Positions 10,662 through 21,807 of a stretch of 64,000 bases of DNA are shown here, in pieces (position 1 is the first letter of the stretch; each line of letters starts with the position of its first letter). Both the position numbers and the translations under genes were made by a program. The notes under the pieces were generated by a model. The model was given only the letters and a program-made list of their open reading frames with translations, did not search any database and was not told the DNA's origin. The stretch lies in NCBI GenBank assembly GCA_037952775.1, contig JBANAY010000001.1:1612001-1676000 (forward strand), written 5' to 3'. This stretch comes from Clonostachys chloroleuca. Its lineage: Eukaryota > Ascomycota > Sordariomycetes > Hypocreales > Bionectriaceae.

Positions 10662-12128
10662 ATGCTACCACCTATTCCCGTTCTTGCCGACTACGGCATC
10701 AGTCCTACTCGCGGGTTTTTGCCTCAGAGATTACCACTAACACGACTTCCGGATCCTTACTACAACAAATGGGAGGCCATCGTCGCGAATCTTCAGGCGC
10801 TAGTCCTGAGCCGCCGGTTACGAGGCGTTGTCGATCGTCTCCCTGTTCTGACTACAGAGGGTCTTGAACACGACGCCGAGTGGCGGCGCGCCTACTCTCT
10901 GCTTTGCTTCATGCTCCATGGATACATCTGGGGCGGCGACTCACCTGCCGACCGGGTGCCTCCGTCAATCTCCATTCCCTTACTTGAAATTTCCAACGCC
11001 CTTGAGCTTCCTCCGGTTGCTACATACTCAGCCTTGTGTCTCTGGAACTTCAAGCCTCTGTTCGTGGATGAAGACATTGATAACTTGGAAAACCTTGCCA
11101 CCCTCAACACCTTTACCGGCTCTACCGATGAGTCGTGGTTCTATCTCGTGTCCGTGGCAATCGAAGCCCGTGGCGCGCCCATCATTCCCCTTATGCTCAC
11201 TGCCATGGCCGCCGCGCGCCACAACGATGCCCCTACTGTTACTCGATGTCTGCGGGCCTTTGCTGAGCGGCTAACAGACCTCACCACTTTACTGCAAAGA
11301 ATGCATGAAAGTTGCGACCCAACAGTATTCTACCATCGCATCCGGCCTTTTCTTGCTGGGAGCAAGAACATGGGTGAAGCCGGGCTACCCCACGGGGTTA
11401 TCTATGAAGATGGAAGTGGCAACGAGATCTATCAACAGTACAGTGGTGGGAGTAATGCGCAGAGTAGCTTGATCCAGTTCTTCGATGTCGCACTGGGTAT
11501 TGAACACCGCCCTACAGGCAAGCAACAGGACTCATCTCCCACTGCTGCTCGTGAACCATCTCAGAGGCACAACTTCATCCGCGAAATGAGGCAGTATATG
11601 CCTGGCCCTCATGCTCGGTTCCTAAACGATGTGTCTTTAGTGTCAAACATCAGAGAGTTTGTGCACGATAATCAGCAGGACTCTCAACTCAGCCTTGCAT
11701 ACGATGCCTGCCTCTCCATGTTAAGCTCATTCCGCGATAAACACATTGCCATCGTCACGAGATACATCATTACCCCCTCACGGGAAGTCCGCGCCCGTAG
11801 TCGATCCCGCAGTCCTGAAGTTACGAGACAGCGTCTCAATCTCGCAGTCGCTTCGCGCAAGGAATCAAACCGCGGTGACCAGAAGGGCACTGGCGGCACA
11901 GCCCTGATTCCATTCTTAAAGCAAGCACGTGATGAGACCGGTGAGCCCGCAATCGAGGACTGGGCCAGGCGTTTCATGAAGCGACAAATTAGAGCCGAAG
12001 GCCAGGGTGACTTCTTCATGGGGAAGGGGGATGACGGACTCTCTCTCCAGTCTGAGGATGTAGAGGTCAAGGGGTTGGCCGGTTCCTGGACAATGGATGA
12101 TGAAGTCGGTGGTATATGCCAATATTAG
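10662..12128 (+). CDS. BNA2: Indoleamine 2,3-dioxygenase
   Basis: A single exon of 488 residues from the ATG at 10662 (MLPPIPVLADYGISP). The same frame runs 45 nt upstream, but only to a TTG. This is a haem dioxygenase that opens the indole ring of L-tryptophan to N-formylkynurenine, the first step of de novo NAD synthesis through kynurenine. Family marks are LTRLPDPYYNKWE near the N-terminus, GGSNAQSSLIQFFD in the core, MRQYMPGPHARFL, and FRDKHIAIVTRYI, whose His361 is at the position of the proximal haem ligand. A basic RSRSRSP linker is followed by the conserved GTGGTALIPFLKQARDET segment near the C-terminus. Length is usual for fungal forms. Fungi often carry several paralogues. This one looks like the canonical biosynthetic type, but that subtype is inferred. 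Confidence 0.93.
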   Translation: MLPPIPVLADYGISPTRGFLPQRLPLTRLPDPYYNKWEAIVANLQALVLSRRLRGVVDRLPVLTTEGLEHDAEWRRAYSLLCFMLHGYIWGGDSPADRVPPSISIPLLEISNALELPPVATYSALCLWNFKPLFVDEDIDNLENLATLNTFTGSTDESWFYLVSVAIEARGAPIIPLMLTAMAAARHNDAPTVTRCLRAFAERLTDLTTLLQRMHESCDPTVFYHRIRPFLAGSKNMGEAGLPHGVIYEDGSGNEIYQQYSGGSNAQSSLIQFFDVALGIEHRPTGKQQDSSPTAAREPSQRHNFIREMRQYMPGPHARFLNDVSLVSNIREFVHDNQQDSQLSLAYDACLSMLSSFRDKHIAIVTRYIITPSREVRARSRSRSPEVTRQRLNLAVASRKESNRGDQKGTGGTALIPFLKQARDETGEPAIEDWARRFMKRQIRAEGQGDFFMGKGDDGLSLQSEDVEVKGLAGSWTMDDEVGGICQY

Positions 12129-12915
12129 GCCTATACTTGTAATACCCATTTTCTTTGTAGCCAGTACCTTAGTGAACGTTTAAGTATTCTGCTATTTAAT
12201 CAGATGATCATTTCGGGTAAATCGTGAACAGTTGCCCGGGAAGTATCGGTCTCGTAAATAAAGAATAGAAGAACAGAGTGAGAAATCCGGCCGTAATTGA
12301 CGATGGACTTCCAGGCGGGGTCTAACTATATAGATAGACTTACCAAACATAGTTGAAGATGTTGATATCAGTTCACTTTGCCTCAGTTGAGATAATTGAA
12401 GTGCCACATCCTCATGGTCGGATTGCGGTATAGGGTAGGTAGCGAACTCCGCAGAACCCGCGCTTATTCAGCCAACACAAAGAGCAGGCAGAAGTTTGGG
12501 GGACCAGGCCTAATTAGGACTAGGTCGAACCTTTCTCCTTGCATTGAGTGAGCTTGATTTCGCTGTCTCAAACGCCCGTCGCAATTCTTTTGGGTCAGCG
12601 CGTTTCTGCAACTTTCATCATCCACCTCACTCTCCAACCACCCCCTCCAAGTTACTTCACCGTAGGTACTTGATCGGCCAGGTTCACTTGCATCTTGTGC
12701 GATCTGCGCTGCCAGAGGTCGGAGTCATTGGTTTCTTTAAGGTCTTCGCCCGATGCTCACGCGGTGATCAGGTGCGTGGCCCGGTTCTGACCAGCCTTGC
12801 TTTTCGATCGCCCCTTGCGATTTTGGATCTTCTCGCCAACCGTCCGAATACATCTATACCCCCCGACTCGAAACGAAACAGGCGCAGCTATTCTGCTGCC
12901 CACTAATCAGTAACC
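12129..12915. promoter_or_regulatory. Dioxygenase 3' region and RPB2 promoter
   Basis: About 790 bp with no supported gene. Pyrimidine-rich stretches at 12600-12660 and 12800-12880 fit a leader for the highly expressed RPB2 gene. One AGGTAC motif lies near 12664. Confidence 0.45.
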
Positions 12916-15900
12916 ATGGCCGATTACGAGAATGACTACGACTACGAGAACTACGGAGAGGATTATGCCGAAGGCATCACTCCCGAAGACTGCTGGACCG
13001 TTATCTCTTCGTTTTTCGAGTCCAAGGGTCTGGTATCCCAGCAGACACAGTCCTTCGATGAATTCACACAGAGCACTATCCAAGATCTTGTGAACGAATA
13101 CAGTACCATTACACTCGACCAGCCAAATCCTCCATCCACAGCAGACCGAGAGATTTCTCTGCGACGATACGAAATAAAATTTGGATCAGTTTTGGTTTCA
13201 CGACCAACTATCAGCGAAACGGACGGTATCGCCACATCTCTCCTCCCATACGAATGCCGCGACCGAAACTTGACATACGCAAGTCCTATGTACATCAAGA
13301 TTTCAAAGAAAGTATCCGTTGCAGTGGATAAAGAGATCCCGCTCCACGAGCTTGATGACGCCCAGCAGTCAGAGATGGCGGCTACTGGACAACACCCCAC
13401 GAGACTTGAGTGGGAAACAGAAGAAGCAGATGGGGACAATGAGAAGGGAGATAGCATGAAGGACTTCGTGTACGTTGGCCGGCTTCCTATCATGGTCAAG
13501 TCCAAGATTTGCCACTTGAATGATGAGCCCGATGATGGCCTCTTTCTCGTCAACGAGTGCCCCTATGACCAAGGTGGCTACTTCATCATCAACGGCAGTG
13601 AGAAGGTTCTTATCGCCCAAGAACGTTCCGCTGCAAACATTGTCCAAGTGTTCAAGAAGGCACAGCCCAGTCCCTATACGTATACGGCCGAGATCAGGAG
13701 TGCTTTGGAGAAGGGATCCCGCCTCATTTCTAGCCTTATGCTCAAACTCTACGGCAAGGGTGACTCGGCTCGTGGTGGCTTCGGCCAAACCATCCATACC
13801 ACACTCCCATTTGTCAAGTCCGACCTCCCCGTTGCCATCGTTTTCCGTGCGCTGGGTGTGGTCTCAGATGAAGATATCCTGAACCACATCTGCTACGACC
13901 GTAACGACACCCAGATGCTCGAAATGCTACGACCCTGTATTGAGGAGGCGTTCTGTGTCCAAGACAGAGAAGTTGCGCTTGACTTCATCGGCAAGCGAGG
14001 CAATCGAGACCAGGCAGGTCTTGGACGAGAGAAGCGTGTCCGTGTGGCAAGGGACATCTTGCAGAAGGAAACCCTGCCTCATATTTCACAAAACGAGGGT
14101 AGTGAGACCAGAAAAGCTTTTTTCTTGGGTTACATGGTCCACAAGCTTCTCCAGTGCGCTCTAGGAAGACGAGAACCCGACGATCGTGATCACTTTGGTA
14201 AAAAGCGTCTTGATCTGGCTGGTCCGTTGCTGGCGAAGCTTTTCCGCAACATCATGCGTAGGCTCAACAACGAGCTTTCGACCTATTTGCGAAGATGCGT
14301 TGAGGGCAACCGACATTTCAATTTGGCATTTGGTGTCAAGCCCGGCACTCTTTCCAATGGTTTGAAGTACTCTTTGGCCACTGGTAATTGGGGTGATCAG
14401 AAGAAAGCTATGAGCTCCACTGCTGGTGTGTCCCAGGTTCTTAACCGGTACACATTCGCCTCAACCTTGTCCCATTTGCGACGAACAAATACCCCTATTG
14501 GCCGAGATGGTAAATTGGCCAAGCCTCGCCAACTGCACAATACACATTGGGGCTTGGTATGTCCTGCCGAGACCCCCGAAGGTCAGGCTTGTGGTCTGGT
14601 CAAAAACTTATCTTTGATGTGTTATGTGAGTGTGGGATCTCCATCCGAACCCTTGATTGATTTCATGATCAATCGTGGAATGGAGGTTGTTGAAGAATAT
14701 GAGCCCCTGAGGTACCCTCATGCTACCAAGATTTTCATCAACGGAAGTTGGGTTGGTGTTCATCAAGATCCGAAGCACTTGGTTAGCCATGTCGTTGACC
14801 TCCGTCGTCAATCTTTGCTGCCTTACGAAGTATCACTGGTCCGTGATATCCGAGATCGTGAGTTCAAGATTTTCTCGGATGCTGGCCGTGTGATGCGTCC
14901 TGTCTTCACCGTTCAGCAGGAAGAGACCAATATTGGTGATCCTCCCAAGGGCTCTCTGGTCCTCAACAAAGATCTAGTAAACCAGATCGCCAAGGAGCTG
15001 TCCGAGCGTGAAACAGGAGAGTCTAAATCTGGGTGGAACCGTCTGATTGGTGCGGGTGCAGTTGAATATCTGGATGCCGAAGAAGAAGAGACAGCGATGA
15101 TCTGCATGACACCTGAGGATTTGGAGACATATCGGATCCAAAAGCTCGGTTATGATGTTGAGCAGAGTTTGGAAGCCGAGCCTAATCAAAGATTGCGAAC
15201 GAAGACTAACCCTACCACGCACATGTACACTCATTGCGAGATTCATCCAAGTATGATTTTGGGAATTTGCGCCAGCATTATCCCATTCCCTGATCATAAT
15301 CAAGTAAGTTGCCGATTTTTTTACTATGAGCAGAGAGATTTCCAAGAGTGGACGTTGACCTCGTTCCCCAGTCTCCCCGTAATACCTACCAGTCTGCTAT
15401 GGGTAAACAAGCCATGGGCTTCTTCCTCACCAACTATTCTCGCCGCATGGACACCATGGCAAACATTCTGTATTATCCTCAGAAGCCTCTGGGAACAACT
15501 CGATCCATGGAGTTCCTCAAGTTCCGAGAGTTGCCTGCCGGTCAGAATGCTATTGTAGCAATCTCTTGCTACTCTGGCTATAACCAGGAAGATTCCGTTA
15601 TTATGAACCAGAGCAGTATCGATCGTGGCCTGTTCCGAAGTCTCTTTTTCAGATCCTACTCGGACCAGGAGAAGAAGGTTGGTCTCAACTATACCGAAGT
15701 TTTCGAGAAGCCGTTCCAGCCAAACACCCTTCGAATGAAACACGGCACATACGATAAACTGGACGAGGATGGAATTGTGGCACCTGGCGTGCGTGTATCC
15801 GGAGAAGATATCATTATCGGCAAAACAGCGCCAATCGACCCTGACAACCAGGATTTGGGGACCAGGACCACGGCACACCAACGACGAGATATCTCAACGC

Positions 15901-16849
15901 CACTCCGAAGCACAGAAAACGGCATTGTTGACTCTGTCGTTTTGACCGTCAACGCTGATAACGTCAAGTATGTAAAGGTTCGTGTGCGTACCACCAAGAT
16001 TCCTCAGATTGGTGACAAGTTTGCCTCTCGTCACGGTCAGAAGGGTACTGTGGGTGTCACGTATCGACAAGAGGACATGCCCTTTACTCGAGAAGGTGTT
16101 ACGCCTGATATCATCATCAACCCTCACGCTATTCCATCTCGAATGACAATTGCCCATTTGATTGAATGCTTGCTTAGCAAAGTGGCGACGCTGGAAGGCA
16201 TGGAGGGTGATGCCACCCCCTTCACAGACGTTACCGTCGATCAAGTTTCAGATCTCCTCAGGAAGCATGGCTACCAGTCTCGTGGGTTCGAAATCATGTA
16301 CAATGGCCATACCGGACGCAAGCTACGTGCACAGGTCTTCTTTGGCCCAACATATTACCAACGTCTTCGTCACATGGTGGACGACAAGATTCATGCACGA
16401 GCTCGAGGACCAGTTCAGATCATGACAAGACAGCCTGTGGAAGGTCGTGCAAGAGATGGTGGTCTTCGTTTCGGAGAAATGGAACGCGATTGTATGATCG
16501 CGCATGGTGCCGCTGCTTTCCTCAAGGAGCGTCTCTTCGAAGTTTCTGATGCATTCCGTGTTCACGTCTGCGAGATCTGTGGGCTGATGACACCAATTGC
16601 GTAAGTTATCTCCGTCGATCTATCATGATCACGATCAGATTTCTCCTTTAAGTTTACATATGAGTTGATGCTAATACACGTGACAGCAATCTTTCCAAAC
16701 AATCGTTTGAATGCCGACCCTGCAAGAACAAAACCAAGATTGCCCAGATCCATATTCCGTACGCTGCTAAGCTTCTGTTCCAGGAGCTCCAGGCCATGAA
16801 CATCGCCGCAAGAATGTTTACCAGCAGGTCTGGCGTTTCGATTCGCTAA
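12916..16849 (+). CDS. RPB2: DNA-directed RNA polymerase II second-largest subunit
   Basis: Three exons (12916-15303, 15372-16600, 16687-16849) with introns of 68 and 86 nt, branch sites TTGACC and GTTGATGCTAAT, give 1259 residues. The acidic N-terminus [17 protein letters not shown] is typical of fungal Rpb2. Recognisable blocks are the protrusion/lobe ([20 protein letters not shown]), fork region, hybrid-binding domain with GYNQEDS (865-871; E869 and D870 match the residues near metal B), [11 protein letters not shown], and the C-terminal Zn ribbon with Cys 1196, 1199, 1215 and 1218. With Rpb1 it forms the active-site cleft of nuclear mRNA synthesis. It is a standard fungal phylogenetic marker, so the segment here could place the organism precisely. 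The frame is intact and the start has a good context (ACCATGG). Confidence 0.97.
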
Positions 16850-17129
16850 AAAAAAACATTGGTTTGAGGGGGGATAATTTAATACACAGATAAGTAATGA
16901 ACGTTCTTTACAGACAGCATTTCAATTCGGATGAAGGCCGGCGTATTTGGATGGGAGGTCGCGGCGATGATGGAGACTCCATATAGCGAAAAAAGAGCAT
17001 AGAATGACTATAAGCCCTCGCATTATTGTACAGTATGTTGCCTGAGACTGCAATTTCGATTCGTTTCTCTTCGTTGAATGTGACATGTCTGAATTGTCGT
17101 GCATGTATGGAAGTGCTTGACGAGACATT

Positions 17130-17467
17130 CTATCTTGACGGTGTATGTGCACTGCTGTCGTTTGGCTCTAATGAACTTCGGACATTTTGGTCTCGTTTAT
17201 ACTCTGCTTCAAGAGCGCGTTGCATGTCGAAATCCAGCTGACGCTCAGCTTTGATACGCTGTTGCTCGATATCTCGTACTACGCCTTGATGCATCGCCTG
17301 TGGGCGTTGTTAGCTTAGTTTGTGGAGGCAGAGGCTGGCCAATGGATATATTCCAAGGAAGGGTGGCATACTTCTTTCTCTGCCTTTTGTTGGAAGTGGA
17401 CAAAGACAATGGTGGCACCGGCGAAGAGGCCGGAACCGACCATGGTCATTTTCGAGGCGCGGGACAT
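17130..17467 (-). CDS. PET117: Cytochrome c oxidase assembly factor Pet117
   Basis: Two exons (17467-17372 and 17297-17130) around a 74-nt intron give 87 residues starting MSRASKMTMVGSGLFAGATI. One hydrophobic segment (about 9-23) follows a short basic N-terminus. It is followed by VHFQQKAEKE, then a charged helix QQRIKAERQLDFDMQRALEAEY. This layout and the spacing match the PET117 family, small mitochondrial inner-membrane-associated proteins that couple haem a synthesis to cytochrome oxidase assembly. The frame continues upstream to 17581, but the extra residues do not resemble the family, so the inner ATG is chosen. It diverges from vma10 with about 520 bp between starts. Confidence 0.88.
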
Positions 17468-17987
17468 GGTGGCGTTGGACTCAATTGGGAAGGGCTGCGA
17501 TTGTCGGTGCGAATGGGTAGGTCGAATGTGGAGTGGGATTGCTGGGCTCTTATGCTGTTGAGTGTGAATGCGCGTTTGCAATGTCAGTCGGTCGAGTTAA
17601 GGTCCATCATCTTTAGCAAAGCTCAGAGGTTTGGAGAATGACGTGCATTTGGCATTGTGCAAATTGCATAAGCTCTAGCCGATAGTAGTGCAGAGCCGTG
17701 GGGCCTACGAGGTACATGGTCCTAGCACTGAATGCCACCGCCACAGAGGTACCTATCCTGTACTATCTGAGGAAGGCTACGGTCGCTATGCGCTACGTCA
17801 AGCGGCCAAGCACGGGGCCTGGCATCTCTCTTGAGTGTCTACCATCAAACGAACACACCAGCCTCGCCCTCGCCGTCTCGCATCGCATCCCGGCATCTCA
17901 ACCTCAGCTCTCTTGTCTTTGTCGCCTTTAGTCTTTTTCGAACCCGAAGCTGTCTCGGGGACTCTTGTCCCTTCTCTCAACCCCACA
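17468..17987. promoter_or_regulatory. Bidirectional promoter PET117 / vma10
   Basis: About 520 bp between divergent start codons of two small organelle-related proteins. It contains the palindromic AGGTACCT (17747-17754) and a pyrimidine-rich tract at about 17870-17945 leading into the vma10 start. Shared regulation is possible but not shown. Confidence 0.45.
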
Positions 17988-18681
17988 ATGGTCGGTGATG
18001 AACCTAGCCGAAGCTCAGCGATTTGCTCTAACCTCTCGATAGTCTGCCCAGAACTCGTCCGGCATTCAGACCCTGCTCGATGTAGGCATTCGCGTCCATC
18101 TCTGTGATATGGATAGCGGCACAGCAGCTTACCTGACTTCATCTAGGCCGAGCGGGAAGCTTCTAAGATCGTCCAGAAGGGTAGGTGTTGCTCGTTTTGT
18201 CCCCACACCTGGTGTTGATGGTTGCTTACCTGAATGATAACTCTAGCTCGAGAATGTAAGTTCCCTTATGGCAGCTTGTACTAGACGGCAATGCAGCCAG
18301 TCCCCGATAATCCTACCGTTGCCAACCACGATACAGTCCGCACGAAGCGTGTCAAGGAGGCTCGAGATGAGGCCAAGCAGGAGATAAACGACTACAGAGC
18401 CCAGAAGGAGCAGGAATTCAAGAAGTTCGAGGCTGAGGTACAATTCCAGATAGTGTCTGATCGACTGATAGAACATCGGGCGATTCTTGGACGAGCATAC
18501 GCTAACGTGGATCCTATAGCATAGCAAAGGCAACGAGCAGGCCGAGGACGAGGCGAACAAGGAGGCGGAGAAGGAAATCCAGACCATCAAGGAGGCTGGG
18601 AAGAAGGGACAGGCCGGTGTGATCAAGAACCTGCTCTCTGCCGTTCTGGAGGCCAAGCCTACTCCCCCGCAAGCTGCTTAG
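17988..18681 (+). CDS. vma10: V-type proton ATPase subunit G, six exons with a 9-nt microexon
   Basis: Coding exons are 17988-17990 (the ATG alone), 18043-18081, 18147-18180, 18247-18255 (9 nt), 18337-18437 and 18520-18681, giving 115 residues, the usual length. The protein reads MSAQNSSGIQTLLDAEREAS, then KIVQKAREF and RTKRVKEARDEAKQEI. All splice sites are GT-AG and most introns have clear branch sites (CTAAC, CTGAC, GCTAAC). The 9-nt exon supplies A-R-E in the conserved KARE(Y/F)RTKR motif, so skipping it would damage a conserved helix. Subunit G forms the peripheral-stalk heterodimer with subunit E and holds V1 to V0 in the vacuolar and Golgi proton pump. Five introns in a 348-nt coding sequence is unusually dense. 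Confidence 0.92.
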
Positions 18682-18817
18682 ATCTTTACTGGGGAGACGC
18701 ATAGGGATGTATCATTCATTGTTTGGAAGGCCACTTGAATTTTAAAACGTTCGATAGGTCGCATGGAAGGAGCTCTGGTTGTTCTCGTTGACATGGATTG
18801 AATGTTTTCATAAACAA

Positions 18818-20726
18818 CTAGCGTAGTAACTCTACGAGCGTACCTAACATATCCTTTAAATCTCGACCATCCTCTTCCTCCGCATCCAAGGCTTCTAATT
18901 GCTCCGTGAGTGTTGCTTTGATAACTGCGACAGTCTCATCCCGTTCTGCAAGAAGCTGCTTGATTCTGCGGCTTGCCCCACCATCCTCAGCAGACAGCCA
19001 TGCGAGAATCACGTCGATGGCCTGTAGGATGAAGAGGCCAGCATCATGTCTTCTGGACAACCATTCGATTTCCAATCCTTCTCGATCCTCCTCCTTCGAA
19101 GACAGCCGCTCTTGTTTGTTTTGCTCCTCGGCTTGTTTGATTTGGCGACTATAATCGTGTCGGAGCTTCGTTAACTTGCGCAATTTCTCATAATCTTTCT
19201 CGACAAATTTGGCCAGTAAGCGAATCCTTTCTGCTGAATTGGCAGGGAGAAGCCTGAGCATGGAGGCAAAAATATTGAGCAGATGGCTCAAGAGACGGTG
19301 ATCCTGGGATTTCATGAACAGCGTAAATGTACTCTTGAGGCCGCCTGCATCCACCAGCTTCTCACATACTTCTGTACCTGTCTTGCTGGCAGTAGCGTGG
19401 TCCAGCAGACGAAGGGCAGGAGATCTGCTCATCTTGCCGCCCTTGAACAAGAGCAAACATAGCTCAATACCTTCTGCCTCAATGAACTTGGTCTTGCCTT
19501 CAGGTTCGTCAACGAGGCACGTGAGCGCCTCGAAAAGGTTCTCCATGTACTCCTCTTCTTCGCTTCCCTTTTCAGGATCTCGCCGGAGGTAGGATGCGAC
19601 TAATTGAAGCATTTTATCGATCGCATCAAGCTTGATAAGCTTACTGCGGTTCTCCGCTAATGCTTGAGAGAGAATTGCAAGTATTTCAGCGGCATATTGT
19701 TTGTTCTGGGATACGGCGAGTTCCTTCCTCTGGGTACGGTCAAGTAACCAGTGAACTAGCTTGTCCTCTTGGCCAATTCGTGTTGCTACTGCGCTTCGGG
19801 AGCAGAGGTTCTCAATGACCCCAAGGGAATAGTAGACGCCGCTCCTGTCGGCCTCGTCTTCTTCGTTTAGGCGAGAAAAGTTGGACACAATGAGGCTAAG
19901 TAGATCGGCATCTAGAAGAGCATCGACCAGAGCATTCCACTGCGCCTCCTCAGCAACCACATCTTCGTCTGTGAGCTCGCCGATGATCTCAATTGCATCT
20001 ATTGCAATGTCGGTATTTTCATGTGCTAAAAGACTGACAAGTCTGCCTACGCAGCCAAGAGACGCGAAGTCGGGAAATAGTTCGGGGTGTTCTGCCAAAA
20101 TAGACAGAGCTTTGATGTCGGCGTCGAGATCGGCTTCGCTCGCTATGAACTTCTGTGGCTCCGATTCAAATTTCGCGCGCAGTTCAGCATTCTTGGCGAT
20201 ATGCTTTTCAAAATTGAGAGCTGTTCTGCGCAGCCAGCTTCCATCAATCTTGTCCTGTTCTCGTCCGTTGTCGGCACCTTCTACAAAATCGAGGATTTCG
20301 GATTCCTGCTTTGATATTCCACCACCAAAGAAGCGACCTTCCTCGTCGTCACCCTTTTCATCGTCGATGGGGATGGAGGGTCCGTATTCTTCCTTGTCAT
20401 CGGGAGGTAGAGCTGGTCCAGCCTCGATATCGTCGTCGGCGTCTTCAACCTGGGCATGTCTATTGGGGCCGCGAGAATCTAATTTTGCGCTCTTGTAGAT
20501 CTCATCTGAATACACGAAAGACATCACATTAGGTACACGGATTGAAAGAAAAGCCATTCAAGGCACATGTATTCGGGCAATGAGTACTTACTAGGATCTC
20601 GGATGGGACCAAGCCTCCGTTTACTGGACAGGCCGGAATTCTGTCGAGCGCATTTAGTATTTGGCAGGCCTGAATGATTCTGAGATGTAGGTGACATACC
20701 TTGAAAATCTCATCGACACTTGCCAT
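18818..20726 (-). CDS. CTNNBL1: CTNNBL1-type armadillo-repeat nuclear protein
   Basis: Three exons (20726-20700, 20640-20592, 20505-18818) with introns of 59 and 86 nt give 587 residues starting MASVDEIFK, then KRRLGPIRDP. The frame of the large exon also reads into the preceding intron, which is not coding. After an acidic, disordered N-terminus come armadillo-type helical repeats, including LNFEKHIAKNAELRAKF, LLAHENTDIAIDAIEIIGEL, MENLFEALTCLVDEPEGK and SRSPALRLLDHA, and WLSRRHDAGLFILQAID near the C-terminus. These match human CTNNBL1 in order. In animals the protein binds the Prp19/CDC5L spliceosome complex and nuclear import signals, so a role in nuclear RNA processing is inferred. It converges on vma10 with only 136 bp between stop codons. 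Confidence 0.93.
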
Positions 20727-21807
20727 TGTTTTCTCAATCCCTGCGGCTGGGTGAGGATAGGGACAGCGCAATCAAGGATAGCTGCTGGAAGCAGTGCATC
20801 AATTTACAAAGATGACGATGTAATTTCAAGCGCGACGCATTAGAGCTCCAAGTCTTGGCGCGGCGCGGCTAAGACGCTCAGGTACTCAAGTACCTAGCCG
20901 CGACTAGTCAGCTCATGTCATGTACCTCGTCGTGTGTCGGTACTTGCTGACTGTTATGGTCTTGCATAACTCAGGCAGAAACGCACGGATCAGGCGTCCG
21001 CATCGAGACCAATGACAAGGTCTGTCGGTGAGCAGGGCCTGCAGGTACAACCTATGTGGCTAATGGAGAAGTACCTACCTCCGCAGTACCCCTACGCCGC
21101 TCTCCTCCTGTGAGGTGATCCCCTAGAAAAGCGACAGAAGTCTCACGGACGGACCACATCCAGGCCCCAGATAACGGCACATCCATTAGAGCGAGTGCCC
21201 GCCACTAGTGAAGGGGCCTTTGCTCGCCGGCCAGGAACGGCCCACGGGGCCCTGGCAGGAACACACTCAGGGCACCCTCCTTCCCTACTCGTCGCTGTTG
21301 GCCACCTAATTGATTCAATATGTAGATGCTTGCCTCATAGCGGAATGCATCGAGCACTGGGCCACGTTCAAAGAACCCAGGCATGGCTGACGAGACGCAC
21401 CTTGGCGGAGGCCGGTGTAAGTAGGTAGTTGGTAGGAAATGGATGGCTTCCTTCCAGACCTCACATAATAAGGCTCGATACCTAGCAGTAATATTCGAAG
21501 CCTCTCTGATTGACCCCGACAGAATTGAGAGCATCCATCGTCCATCGCGTCCCCATTAGGCTGCCCAACCCCTGGTTTCGCCCCCCATGGTCATGGCCAT
21601 CCCTCACACCTGCCGCATCACGGCCAAAAATTATTATCTCTCCGAAGAGGAAAAAGGGGGAGGGGACTGGACTGCTCATGCAACCCAAACTAAAAGGAAA
21701 CCAAGCGCCAGGCGATGCAAGTGACTGGCTACTAATTGTAAACCAATTCTGCTACCTACTAGCTCCAGCCTTGGATCCGCCCCCACGACTTAGCCTGCCA
21801 TTGGATC
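20727..21807. promoter_or_regulatory. Divergent promoter CTNNBL1 / MIT protein
   Basis: About 1.08 kb without a supported gene. It carries the inverted repeat AGGTACT-CA-AGTACCT (20880-20895) and further GTACCT/AGGTAC copies near 20922, 21044, 21071 and 21421, more than elsewhere in the window. The segment before 21600 is GC-richer than the flanking genes' 3' regions. Confidence 0.45.

Noticed and set aside
12544..12906. 120-codon plus-strand frame just before RPB2
   Set aside because: It ends next to the RPB2 start, lies in pyrimidine-rich leader sequence and has no protein-like conservation pattern.
18243..18656. 137-codon minus-strand frame opposite vma10
   Set aside because: It is the antisense shadow of the vma10 exons and introns, whose splice structure rebuilds a known protein.
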